A program made the position numbers and the translations under genes. The notes beneath the pieces were generated by a model. That model had not been told where the DNA came from, did not search any database, and was given only the letters and a program-made list of their open reading frames with translations. Shown one piece after another: positions 35,501 to 46,761 of a stretch of 64,000 bases of DNA (positions are counted from its first letter, which is position 1; each line of letters begins with the position of its first letter). The stretch is from Sorghum bicolor. Lineage: Eukaryota > Streptophyta > Magnoliopsida > Poales > Poaceae. The stretch covers positions 23,177,367 to 23,241,366 of the forward strand of contig NC_012879.2 of NCBI RefSeq assembly GCF_000003195.3, read 5' to 3'.

Positions 35501-37154
35501 TGCAACAAGGATGCTCTCGTTGTCAGTATCGACTTAAGAAAAAGTTGAAGTACAAGCCATATTGCAAAATCAACTATGCATACCGGTATGTCTTGAGGTA
35601 CCCCAGTCCTTTGTATAGCTCAACGAGAGCACCTCTGATCATCTTCTCTGCCTGGTGCACCTTCCTCTTGTTGATGCTTAGCTTCTCATTGCCATCGGTA
35701 CCATGTGTGCCAATCTTCTTCGATTGGCTCAGCATGTCCTCAAACAGCAGTTCGCGTATGGCAGTGACAGTCCTGGAAGGCGTGGTGACTGGGATGTTGA
35801 TCCTCACATTCCTGCCGTGGCAGGTGACCACCCTCCCTGAGAGTGTCCTCAGCTTGCTCGTAACTTCTTCATTCGGCTTGCCAAGTCTCCCTGATTCACT
35901 AATAAGGCCTTGAGGGACGGAGAGCTGGTCCTCAGGTCCTTCGTCAGTGCTCTTGGCAGTGACATCGTCGTTGAGTTTTTCTTCACACTCTTGTTCTTTC
36001 TCTGCAATCTCCCTAAGAGATTGGCCTCCTGTGATTTTTGAGATGCTATGTCAGGATCAGTGTATATATAGCAGTCAATCCAAGAAAGGGAACAGGACAA
36101 TCTTATACAGCACGAAGGAAAAAGGTAATATTGTTTCTTCAGCTGGCTTATAATAAGTAATTGGCATACAGGAACAGGACTTTTGGTACGTGCAGGGACA
36201 TGGTCTCACCAAGCTGGATGGAGCAAGAAACGGCGGGATCATGATCATCCGTGTCGGTGCTCCCTTTGGAGTCGGCCCCGCGCCGTGCCTGTGCCTGTGC
36301 CTGCTGCTGCTGGGTGATGGCAGCCTTGAGGTCGACGAGGATCTGCAGCTGCCGCCTGAGCGACTCTCCGCGCTCCAGGAACTCCCCCTCCTTCCGCTCG
36401 TAGAACCGGTTCACCTTGTTGAGCTGTTGATCCAGCCTCTGAAAGAAGGCCTTGGCCGCCTCGGCATCCACGAACCCGGCACCATCCGCCACCGCCGTCT
36501 CGTACACCTCCCCGGCCATCGCGCCGTCGATGCTCCTGTCTACAGCCAGCTTCTTGTGCACCTGCATTGCACCCGCGGCATGCATGTTAATTACTATATA
36601 TGTTATTATTACTATATATTACATCGTTAATTAGGTGATAGATAGTGGTCGAACTCGATCGCGGCATGCATGTTATTAGGTGGTATAGTTGCCGTAGCGT
36701 TGGCTTCCACATGTTTATGGTACTGGTGCTTGTGTGTCCTCCTCTTGTTAAAAGAGATTTTGTTTGCAGATATGGTTCTGCGAAAAGATACTTTCGAGTA
36801 GCTACTAATATAATAGTACGATATACTTATAGCAAAGTAGGTGTATGTGCAAGCTTGTTTATTTTCCAAACGTGGCGTTGCAGCATCAAACGGAACTTTA
36901 TTAGGCAGCGCCAAGGAAAGCTGGTAAGTGCATGCCTGAATGGCGGCAGGCTGCCCATGGGGATGGAAGAACGGCAGCCTCATCACCCAGTGAGCCGGAG
37001 CCACCGCTGGCTGCAGCGGCGATGCCAGCGCCACGGCACCATCTGCTGCGGCCTGCAGCTTCTTGACGTCCTTCTTGAGCTGCCAGTAGTCCACGAAGGC
37101 CTCCTTCCATTCGGGCACCAGCTGGCCCTCGAACTGCTTGGAGAACTTCACCAT
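32531..37154 (-). CDS. PHO1: PHO1-family phosphate exporter (SPX and EXS domains), 14 exons
   Basis: PHO1 proteins export phosphate, in roots into the xylem. Exons on the minus strand: 37154-36936, 36561-36210, 36028-35584, 35499-35451, 35349-35278, 35184-35055, 34975-34855, 34746-34497, 34415-34311, 34217-34173, 33928-33776, 33215-32937, 32850-32714, 32618-32531. All phases join, giving 814 residues, a usual PHO1 length. SPX domain: [20 protein letters not shown] at 1-20 and [20 protein letters not shown] near 115-145. Membrane segments lie around 416-440, 464-482, 508-531 and 540-561. The EXS domain spans about 596-770 ([37 protein letters not shown]). The end is EVEED. Introns 1 and 9 use GC donors (CAG/GCATGC and AAG/GCAAGT). 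The start follows the family, but an in-frame ATG at 37268 in good context would add 38 residues before SPX. Confidence 0.93.
33580..33760. repeat. AAACGG-rich degenerate repeat in PHO1 intron 11
   Basis: The motif CTAAACGG or TTAAACGG and relatives (ATTAAACGGGCTAAACGG, GTTTAAACGGTCTAAACGG, GGCTAAACAG) recur in both orientations. It may be a small transposon remnant; the ends are unclear. It lies wholly in the intron between exons 11 and 12. Confidence 0.5.
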
Positions 37155-37311
37155 TGCTGGGGCACCTGCTGCTGCTTCTTCCTTGTCGTCCTCCGTAGAC
37201 GACCAGAGGAGGGAGAAGCAGTGCAGTGCTCTGGGATTGAGATGGTGCGTCGTCTCAAGGGAGGCCATGCTTTGGGTGTGTGGACTTATATCATGTGCAT
37301 GATGGAGTGTG

Positions 37312-37455
37312 CTGCAGAGTTCAGTTCGTTGGACAATTGGGACTAGAATCTATTGTGACAGGGTTAGGTTAGCACATTCTCAAGTATCTGTTAGCATGCA
37401 ACATGGGGGGGAATTGTTGCCTATGGGGGGTTGTGGCTCTTAGCTACGTACGTAC
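37312..37455 (-). other. Possible 5'-untranslated intron of the PHO1 gene
   Basis: The minus strand has a good donor, GAACAG/GTACGTACG at 37456/37455, and an acceptor, CTCTGCAG, ending at 37312. Splicing here would put the ATG at 37268 first in the leader. This is inference from splice consensus only. Confidence 0.35.
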
Positions 37456-37570
37456 CTGTTCTGAATTGTGATCACTGGATGAGCATCAAGCCTGACAGGG
37501 GAATGTAACAAGTCGCTGTGTTACGTGTTCTAGTGGACAGGGGATAGAGAGGGAAAGTGGGAGGGAGGGT

Positions 37571-37580
37571 ATTTTATAGG
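37571..37580 (-). promoter_or_regulatory. Likely TATA box of the PHO1 gene
   Basis: The minus strand reads CCTATAAAAT, followed by a pyrimidine-rich stretch (CCCTCCCTCCC), typical of plant core promoters. I saw no phosphate-starvation GNATATNC site close by. Confidence 0.5.
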
Positions 37581-37852
37581 ATGGATTGACGCGTAGCGCA
37601 TTTTGGCTTAGGCTGCTGCAACCTCTGATGATGGTTGCCATGTACCAGAAAGCAGAGAGATGGGTAAATGGAAGAATACAGGTAAATTTTGGCAACTACC
37701 GAGACCACCAGTGGCTTTCAACGACTGATTAGATGTTCTCAAGCGACCCCTTCTCGGACATGTTATGTTGCCTGCCTCCTCATCTACAGCACAGATTCAT
37801 TTAGCTGCTTCAGAAACATTGGGTGGTTTCTATATGCTGCTGCTTGAACTAA

Positions 37853-38030
37853 GGCCCTGTTTGGTTCCACCAACTAAATTTTAGCTAGCTAAATTTTAGT
37901 CACTTTAGTAGCTAAAGTTCCAAACACATTGACTAAAAAGAGCTAAAATAGTTTAGTTCCATTAGTCACCCAAGAGTAACTAAAAGAATTTTAGCTAGCT
38001 AAAATTTAGTTGGGGGAACCAAACAGGGCC
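37853..38030. mobile_element. Tourist-like MITE upstream of PHO1
   Basis: It is a 178-bp element with nearly perfect terminal inverted repeats (GGCCCTGTTTGGTTCC; inner TTTTAGCTAGCTAAA) and TAA on both sides (37850-37852, 38031-38033). It lies about 270 bp beyond the putative TATA box. Confidence 0.85.
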
Positions 38031-38918
38031 TAAATTAAATGCGCCAGTACTATACCCTGCTAGCGTATCACATATATATATATGACCAAAAGTTTAAGTA
38101 ACATCTAGGTGATAATTGGAACACAAATATATCCATTGTATCTGATGAGGATATGGGCGCCATGCACATGACCATGCTTAGAGAATCACATGGAGGCTAA
38201 GTAGATGAGCAAGGGTATCCAAATAGAGAAGGAGGCTTAAAGCTTATATGGTTTGAGTCACCAAAGGTGGAGGCCTAAATCAAGTTTGAGTCCACCTCGG
38301 AATCTAGAAGCAATCTGCAGTAAACACAGACACCCACGATACATTCGGACTCAGTTTTTGATGATCCACGTATGGATGGAAAGATAATTTGATAAGCTAA
38401 CTAATGGCTTTGGTTTCGCGTCAATATACATTCAGAGTCAATAGAAATTGTCAAAATAAGTCAGCATCCAGAATCTGGAAGGGTGTTGCGTCACCGTTTT
38501 TGGTCTGTTGGGTCATGTATCTTCATTGAGCCCATTAGGGGGGCACGTCCAGGGGGAGTGACGACCCTGACACCTTATAATTAGTCGGCGCCACTCTCAT
38601 TAGGGTTTCAGTTTTGCTTAGATTATTCTATTTACAACAGTTTGGCCATCATCGGTTTGTGAGACCCCAACTTTGTGAGATTAATCATTCATCTGTAAAT
38701 TTGGTTGCATTCTTTCTTGTGTTTCTCAATTCACAGGCAAGGATTAGTCTTCTTGACAAGGTCAACCGTACAGTGTCAGTCAATAACCTGAGGAGACGTG
38801 GTGCTAAGGTTCCAGGGTTCAGGTCTTTGTGATCTGAAGCCGGATCAGTGTGTCGCTCTCCGACTAAATCATTGTTTATCTTGAACCTGACGAAAGATCG
38901 GGAACCCGTCCCCATTAG
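38031..38918. other. Repeat-derived intergenic sequence, possibly an LTR remnant
   Basis: The part 38500-38890 (GGGTCATGTATCTTCATTGA, then CAGGGGGAGTGACGACCCTG, then CTCATTAGGGTTTCAG) has the feel of a Copia-type solo LTR, but no clean ends were found. The open frame at 38614-38832 has no domain. Confidence 0.3.
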
Positions 38919-39194
38919 CAGGGATGAAAACAGATCGGATATCAACGGATATCACTGATATCATATTTGAGTTCATATTTCTGGTCAGATTCGGATTTGA
39001 ATATGGATAATGTTAATTATGTCGGATAGGATATGATTGGATGTCGACATTATAAATATAAGATTTAAGTATTCAGATACGGATACGGTATCAGATGTTG
39101 AATATTTGAACTCGGATACGGACATATCTGAATCTCTCTAAACGAATTTGGTCTCAAATACGGTCGGAAAATATCTATACCGTTTTCATTCCTA
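38919..39194. mobile_element. hAT-type MITE with perfect 8-bp target duplication
   Basis: It starts CAGGGATGAAAAC and ends GTTTTCATTCCTA (inverted repeat), flanked on both sides by CCCATTAG (38911-38918 and 39195-39202). The interior is full of GGATA/TATCC-type motifs. An 8-bp duplication is typical of hAT transposition. Confidence 0.88.
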
Positions 39195-39954
39195 CCCATT
39201 AGTATCTGAATCTCAAGAAGGAAAACAACCATGTATCTTTTTTTGGTATATAGCCTTACCCATCTCTTGTGTATTACCATTGACAATGATTACTTCCTTT
39301 GGCTTTTGCAACTACGACAGGGCCGGGAAACAGCATGTATCTTTTTTTTTGTGTATTACCATTGACAATGATTCTTATTTGTAGTTTCCTCTCCCCTTTG
39401 AACGCATACTTTTTTTGTGAAGCTTAGAACACATGACCTTTGATATATTTACATTTCCTACTTGACTGAATTTTCAATCGGTGATTTAAAATATACTATA
39501 CTGATTAAATGGATCTTCATGCTCCTTGTAGTCAGACAAGTGACGTTTTGGGTTGTTTGATGTTGATTCTAAGCTTTGACCATAAATTACTTCTTACATA
39601 TTGAATTTGTTTTTTTTACGAAGACGCCAGGGGAGGCCCCTACCTAAATTTTATTAAAAATGAGACAAAACTGTGCAAATATATGCACATATACAATTGG
39701 TGAAGAGGGGAACATGGAGCAGCAGTGAAGGAAGAAGGAAGACAGAAGAAAAAGCAAAAGTAAAACTAAAAGGTGGAGGAAAAACAAGAAAATAGTAAAA
39801 AGAAATATGAATGTGTTTATGAACTTCCATCTTCTATTTTTTTGAAAGGAAACTTCCATCTTCTGTCTCCCAGCTTTTCAACCAAGTTGTAATAGCATCC
39901 CTCCTTAAATTGCTCTTACATTCGCACTCAGTTTTTGATGATCCACTTTTCTAG
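39195..39954. other. AT-rich stretch with a probable LINE 3' tail
   Basis: Around 39608-39660 the minus strand ends GGGGCCTCCCCTGGCG followed by an A-run, a tail style I know from grass LINEs. The last bases before element C (39950-39954, TCTAG) are its target site. Nothing else is recognised. Confidence 0.35.
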
Positions 39955-41585
39955 TGTTCACATTTACTACCGTCATCACTAAAAATAGAGATAAACCCAA
40001 CCCCTAGCAACAACACCAGAAATGCACGATAAATAATTAACTTGTCAAATAGCAACTAACCACTCTACATTCCTAAGCATGAAGTAGGTTGTCATCCCTA
40101 ATTACATTGCTAGGAATTTAATATAGATTCACATGTTCTACTGCAACCAGACAGAGAATAAACGATATGAATATAATTATAAACTAAATGGGTTCTGCAA
40201 GCGGACAGATAATTGGACAGATAATTATACCGTTGTAGCATTTTACCTAGGAAAGTATCCAGGTTGTCGATTTATATTTATACCACTGGGAAGGCTAAGT
40301 GTTAAACTATAATCTATTATATTGATAGGATGAATAAATGATATTACCCAAGTCGTATAATCTACTCATAATAGGTAGAGGTCACAAGATAAATATAGAT
40401 AAATAATAGTGATAGCATAATCATCAAGTATCATAATTAAGGATAATCATCAGAGCATCTACTAGTCATAATAATAGTCAGCCAATGGATAAACTAGGGA
40501 GTTGAATCTCTATAACTACGCCAATGAATAACTCTAATTAGTGCAATTAAATCTAGGAATCATTATTGAGCTAACCCTATATCATAATTACATGTAAGGA
40601 GGAATCAACTAATGAGGGTATTAAGACACAAGGGTCACCTCCTTCGCGACCGCGTCCATGCTTGTCCTACGTACGGATGGTGGACTACAGAGGAGCCAAC
40701 GCAGCTTTCACCTACGCGGACGACCACACGTCCTGGCACGTCAGGGTGCACTCGCAGATAAATAAGATATCTAGACACCACGTCTACATATTGTCTATCA
40801 TCTATCCAAGGATCGATCAAGTAAACGCTATACGAACAATTACATAAATTCAATAAGATCAAACCAACTATCATAGACATATAATGAAAGTAGACAATGA
40901 CTAATGCAATTAAGAACATATGAATCTATTAAGAATAAAGTCTCCCTAATATACAATTGAATACTATAAAGTAAGAACTAGATCTATTATCGAACTCTTG
41001 CGCTCTAGACCGACGCCAGGAGCTCCAGATCCCGATGAAGAACTAGATCTCCTCTACTTCTAATCTAACTAACTAGAACTATGAACTAGAAGGCTCTTGA
41101 TGAATTTGAAGGCGCTTGATGCTTGATGGCTTGAGGCCTTGATGAATAATGAATTGGCTCTCTCCAGGGGGGTCTACCCATGTATTTATAGTCCGGTGGG
41201 ATACGTGTGCGCCGTATGATCAAACCGACTTAACCAATGGCCGAGATGCATCAGGAGAGGTGGTGGAGGAAGCTTCCAGAAGAGGCGCGCCAAAACCCTA
41301 AGGGGGGCGCCGACCGGCCCCACCTAGCAGCCGCTAGGCCCCCCGTTGCTCCGGGTGACTTCTCGATCCTTCCTGAGTCTTCTCACGACGTTTCCCGTGG
41401 CGAATACATTTCGTGTTTATTTTGCACTAGAGTCCCTCTTTTTAGCTTTCCTGAAATTCACCCTGGAAAATACAGAATGTACAAAACTCATGGAAATTGT
41501 CACATAAAAACCTAGACTAGTGTGTTTTCATGTTTTCCTTCAGGTCTAAAGTTATAATAAAAGTTGACGTTATCGACCGTCAACA
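39955..41585 (-). repeat. 3' LTR of element C
   Basis: On the plus strand it runs from TGTTCACATTTACTACCG to ATCGACCGTCAACA. Just inside is the purine-rich tract (minus strand GGTAAGCTTGAGGGAAT). Confidence 0.85.
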
Positions 41586-43747
41586 ATTCCCTCAAGCTTA
41601 CCTTTTGCCAGTCCCTTGGCAAACCAAGCCTAAGCAGTATATGTATTTAGATCAAGAGTTGCTACAATGTTTTCATTCTTGCCAAGTACACATGCTCCCA
41701 AACAAAAGATTCTCCTCCGGATTAGTCAATAGTTGCTCTAATCTTCAAACTTACCTATTTTACCTTTAACCATGGGGCTTTACAGTGTTTGTATGAGTCT
41801 TGAGTAATCAGAAGATAGAACAATCAGGTCAAGCACTATGTTTCAAATTCTCTACAGAACCGTTATTCTAGAGTTTTTATAAGTTTTTAGAATAAAACTC
41901 AGAGCTTAATTGTATGACACTCTCAAGTCTCTCAATGTATGTGGTATTTATTGGTTCTCTCTTGAGGCATTAATGATGTTATGCCTCGTATAGCTAAAGG
42001 TATATATATGGTAGAGCTTAGAGGAGTGCTAATAACAAGGATAAGCATACTTGCAATGCATGTATAGTAAAGTCAACTAATGGATCCATAGAGAATCGAG
42101 GCATACAATTAAACCAAGGTGTGCATGTGTATGAAATATGGTGGATAGGTGCATTTGTGGTATTTGTGGCTAATTTCTATTTCTTTAGGAACAGCTCTCT
42201 ATTGAAACTTTTCAGGAAAGACATGGGCTATCTCTTTTTTTTAACAGGGAGGCAGGCATCTAGTACCCATTTTTTTAATTATTGGGACACTTGTCCATCT
42301 TTTATTCCCTTTTTTCTTTTATATTTTTGCATAGCCACATGTATCCTTTAAATACAATAAATGATCAGAGAGATAATACTCAAAACTTAGAGCATTAAAG
42401 ACAAGTGTTATCCTATAGGGTGATTGTTGGTGTTTACACCTAGTGTAGGAGAAAAACATGATTGATGAACATGGAATGGAAATGATTATTATTACTCCTA
42501 CTGTAGGAATAATGCATATGTGAACTAGAGTGTGTACGTGATCTTAGTTTTAAAAGCATGACAAGACTCTCATAAGGTATACTACAAAGGTTGACTAAAC
42601 TCAATGCAAAGCAAGCGGCATAAATATACAAATGTTTTCCTAACTCTAAATGTGTATTATATATGGCTTTGGTAGGAATTAATACTTTGTCATAGTGTAG
42701 AGCTCATCATGTAGGATTTTGGGTTTTCAAAATAAATCTCGAGAACTTAGTAATGCTAGGAATAAGATAAATAGTAGCTCAGACTTTCAGTGATCATATC
42801 AACCAACTACCTAGACTTAACTCAAATTTATGCCTCCACAAATTGTAGGTTCAGAGTTAATCTTCAGATTAAAATAGTAATGTCCAAAACTCGAGAAAAT
42901 CTAACGTTGGAATCTAGGTACTCGTAAAGAATTATAATAGTGCAACTATTCATCATTTCGAAGACAAAATTTTAATGTTTCATCAATTTTTTTTTATTTA
43001 GTTCTAGTTTAGACTGACTCTAAAAATACTCTAATACTTAACTAATTATAAACTCACAAAAGACTATGACTTATGGACCTTCATGTGCCCACATATTTTT
43101 GGTATTTTTATAACTATATAGACTCGATAATCGCTTAGGTATAATTACCTGATAACTAGGGGATGCTCCTCCCCCAAGCTGGATGTTTGCAATATTTGGT
43201 GTAGATGTCCTTCAGAGTGAGCTAGCCAGTAGTGAACCCGATGGGTGCCACTGATGGACTCTCTCTTTGTTATGATGTTATTCTTGCATAGTCATACTCC
43301 AACAAGAAAACCAAAACTCGAGGTTTGAATTTAATAATGGGTTAGTGATCAACTAATGAGCAATTGATTATTCTTATGAGCTAATTTTAATATTGTCTGA
43401 TTTAAGCAGGATTTCACTTCTCTCTTCTTTTTGAATTTTCTATTTATGATGCAGGAATTAAATATAAATGCTATTTATTTATTTTTTATGCTACCACAGT
43501 AAATATCCCTAAGGGGTTACCATAAGTTTATTCACATGGGGCTTTAGTTTTTATGATGCAGTAATTAAAACAATAAATATTTGTCTGTATTTTGTATTAA
43601 TATGCCAAGAGAAATAAATATGCTACTAAATGAATTAAAGCAAAATTACTAATGCATGCTAACTTAACTATATAACTACCATTCTGACCTTATGGCTAGG
43701 GTACGGGATTTAAAGTCTACCGACAGGACTTAGATAGTGGAGAGGAC
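41586..43747 (-). other. Noncoding 3' internal region of element C
   Basis: It is AT-rich and without domains; parts resemble the tails of A and B (for example the PPT-proximal 41586-41900). Confidence 0.6.
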
Positions 43748-43978
43748 TTACTCAATGAGTTCATTGTCTGAGGCAACCTCAGTCAACTCCTCGTCTTGTG
43801 GTGATGCGGTACGTGCGTCTTCCTTCCATCTTGTTTTTGTCTCTTTTGCTTCTTCCTTCTCTAGTTCCAGCTCTTCAGCTTTGTTCTCCTTTTCCCAGGC
43901 TTCTAATCGGGCTAAGATCTCCTCTTTCTCTTTCTTGGCAATTTGGTCTATCCTTTCAGTTTCTTCAGCCCACTCCAT
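43748..43978 (-). pseudogene. Charged coiled-coil tail of the element C polyprotein
   Basis: It reads MEWAEETERIDQIAKKEKEE and continues lysine/glutamate-rich with heptad spacing to TEVASDNELIE. It follows the second protease-like domain after a basic stretch in another frame (43980-44240). No known function. Confidence 0.5.
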
Positions 43979-44234
43979 CGGGGTGCTTGCGTGTTCTCTT
44001 CTTGCTCCGTGAAGCGATCTTCATATTTCACAATCTTGCCGGGAAAGTCTTGCCATCCATAGTGAGGCTGGGCAGCCTGACGGTAGGCTTGGCGTCTCCT
44101 CCTGTTGCGTTGCTTCCTGATCTGCTCATGGTTAACTTGTGTTCTAAATTGATAGCGTACCTTTTCGGCAGGTAGGTTGAAGTGGATATGCCCTGATCCA
44201 ATGTAGATGTTGGCTTTGGCTGTGTAAAGGAATG

Positions 44235-45160
44235 ATATTCACAAGAGAATTGGGGACTCATCATCTCCCTGCATGTCAAGAACTAGAAAATCTATAGGTA
44301 TATATTGTCCTTGAATTCTTACCATGACATCCTTGACCACTCCTTCCAAGAACCTTAATAATTGATCCGCCATCTGCAACTGAATATATGTTGGGTATAA
44401 AGGTAAGTCAAATAACTCATCGTATACCTGTTTTGACATATGTTGTAGCCTGATCCTGTGTCGCAGACGGTGTGAGGGAAGGTGGTGTTTTTGATTGTGC
44501 ATTCAATGATTGGAACTCCTAGATCACCTCTCTTGATTGGAAATGGCTTGGGTAGCATATGATCATTCTCTGTGTTGAGAGCGGTAATCAATTGAGTTGT
44601 TTCTCCTGGTGCATGCTTGGTTCTCCATCTTCTGTTGTTTCTGTTGTTCTTCTTCTTTGGCATTGATTGCTGTTCTTGCTCTTCTTGTTGATGGAATTGC
44701 TTCGGTGCTGCAGGAGCTTTCAGGATGCGGTTCTTGAATGTGAATCTCTCCTTCTTGTCCTTGATGGATAGGACAATCTTGGCGTACTCCGCAAAGATGA
44801 TGGCTTTTATCTTGCACAAGAATGGTCTGCCCAAAATGATGGGTGCCTTCTCATCTACTCTTGTCTCCATGACCACAAAGTCAACTAGGACATATGATTG
44901 CCCCACTCTAATGATGACTTCTTCTAGTACTCCCTCAGGGTAGCAGATGGACTGATCTACAGGCTGCAAACGTATATTTGTGTACAACAAGGGATCATTT
45001 AATATTTTCTCATAAATTACCTTGGGCATGATGTTGACACTTGCGCCGAAGTCACAGATAGCCTCTAGAAAGCTGTGGCATCCTATTGAGATAGGAATGA
45101 CAGGTCTTCCAGGGTCTCCCATCTTCTTTGGTAGAGAGTTTGCAGGCTCAATATGATATT
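44235..45160 (-). pseudogene. Two tandem retropepsin-like domains of element C
   Basis: Domain 1 (45122-44720) reads PVIPISIGCHSFLEAICDFG, with DFGASVNIMPK near 45057-45022 and APIILGRPFL near 44848. A K/Q-rich linker follows (44700-44590). Domain 2 (44540-44235) starts GDLGVPIIECTI and CDTGSGYN near 44466, then a one-base frame change leads into KQVYDELFDLPLYPTYIQLQ and SPILL. Order and spacing match element B, where domain 2 is also DTGS-type and domain 1 DFGA-type. Confidence 0.75.
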
Positions 45161-45266
45161 GGGCTGCATTGTGAATATCAACAAGATTAGCAGTTTCTAA
45201 ATCTTCTGGTTGGCCTAGAATCTTGCCTTTTTCTAATGGTGGAACTACAGCAGCTAAATGAGCTAA

Positions 45267-46606
45267 TTATGATTCTAGCATTTTATTGAAACTATGTTGA
45301 TTCTTTATAGCAGAAGCAAAAGTATCCATCCTAGTATGTATGTTTTCCAAAGTTTTATCATTTGATGTTAGTTTCCTAGTCATTTGATCTTGTAGTTTGG
45401 ATTGACTAGCAACTAATTCTCTCAAAGGTAGAAAATTGTTATTAAAATTATTACCTTGGTAATTACCTTGTCCAGGTTGTTGATTCCATCCTTGATTTTG
45501 TTGAGGACGATAGCTGGTGTTATTGTTGATGAAGTTCACATCATCTTGTAGTGTAGGGCAATTGACAGCTGAGTGCACATAGTCTCTACATTCTTCACAT
45601 GTCATATGAGAATCGTTGATGTGCATGACTTCCTTCTTCTCTATGTCGAGCTTCTTCATGATGAGGTCTAGCTTGACAGTGACCATGTCAGCTTCCTTGA
45701 GATGATGGATTCCTCCTCCTTTCTTCTAGGACTGAGTACGTTCTTCATTGCATGTTGAATTCGAGGCCATCTTCTCAACAAGTGCTTTAGCGTCTGAGAG
45801 CTTAAGTGACACGAAAGCTCCCCTAGCTGCAGCATGAATAGACTCACGGGTACTAGAGATGAGCCCATGATAGAAAGTCTGTTTTAACAACCACTCCTCT
45901 ATCCCATGATGAGGATAGTCTTCAATGTAATTCTAGAATCTTTCCCATGCTTCAGTGAATGATTCATCATGTTGTTGTTGGAAACTTGAAATCTTCTCAC
46001 GCAGAGTATTAGTCTTGGCTGTAGGAAAGAATTTTGCCAGGAAAATAGTTGAGCAAAGGTCCCATGTATTGTGTTTGTCTTTGTTGGTGTAGAACCACTG
46101 CTTAGCTTTCCCCAATAATGAGAACGGGAAAAGACAGAGTAAAATAGCACCTTTGGTACTCCTGTGATTGTGAAGGTGCTGCAGATCTCTAGAAAGTGTT
46201 GTAGGTGTGCACTTGCATCTTCATGAGCTTTTCCATAGAATTGGCTGGCTTGAACCATGGTGATGAGAGCAGGCTTGAGCTCGAACCCATTTTCCCTAGT
46301 GTTGACCGCTCGTCTAGTCCAAATGTTTACTGTTGTTGGGGCAGAGAACTCTTGTAGTGTCTTCTCAGCCATGTCTTCAAACACAGGAGCTAGGTTTCCA
46401 CCTAACTGCTCTTCTGTTTGTTCTTCTACTTGTTCTTCAAATTCCTCTTCCAATGCTGGAGCTGGCTCCTCTGAAGAGCTAGCTTGAGCAGCACAGGGTG
46501 TTCTTGATTGTGATTCGAATTTGTCCCTTGCTTCTACAAACTTCTTCTTCCTAAGGAGTTTCTCTGGATCTTCAGTAAAGTTTCTTGGAAGAGCAAAACT
46601 ATTCAT
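45267..46606 (-). pseudogene. gag: gag of element C, broken
   Basis: The start at 46606 reads MNSFALPRNFTEDPEKLLRK, then an acidic stretch (EEEFEEQVEEQTEEQLGG) and the capsid motif MVQASQFYGKAHEDASAHLQ. The frame shifts near 46140 (continuing GKAKQWFYTNKDKHNTWDLC, 46115-45933) and again before 45868. The last part (45686-45267) has a CCHC zinc knuckle, CEECRDYVHSAVNC, and an N/Q-rich stretch. Capsid assembly and RNA packaging are its family role. The breaks make it non-functional. Confidence 0.8.
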
Positions 46607-46735
46607 TCATCACCCTACATGAGATAAGAAAATGATAACGATGAAGTGTGTAACTGATTGAGTAGAAATTGATTGGTAATATAACTTTATCCATACATAT
46701 ATATGTTATCAATATATCCTAAGTTTATTGTGCCT

Positions 46736-46753
46736 TCCTCGGCAATGGCGCCA
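46736..46753 (-). other. Primer-binding site of element C (tRNA-Asp type)
   Basis: The minus strand reads TGGCGCCATTGCCGAGGA, close to the complement of the 3' end of plant tRNA-Asp (two differences), as common in Athila-like elements. Confidence 0.7.
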
Positions 46754-46761
46754 AAAATGCT

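Noticed and set aside
36190..37346. Plus-strand frames opposite PHO1 exons 1 and 2
   Set aside because: They are antisense shadows of exons. Antisense transcripts are known for a rice PHO1 gene, but nothing in the sequence shows one here.
37571..38100. Phosphate-response GNATATNC element upstream of PHO1
   Set aside because: I looked for the motif by eye and found no match; TATATATAT near 38070 does not fit.
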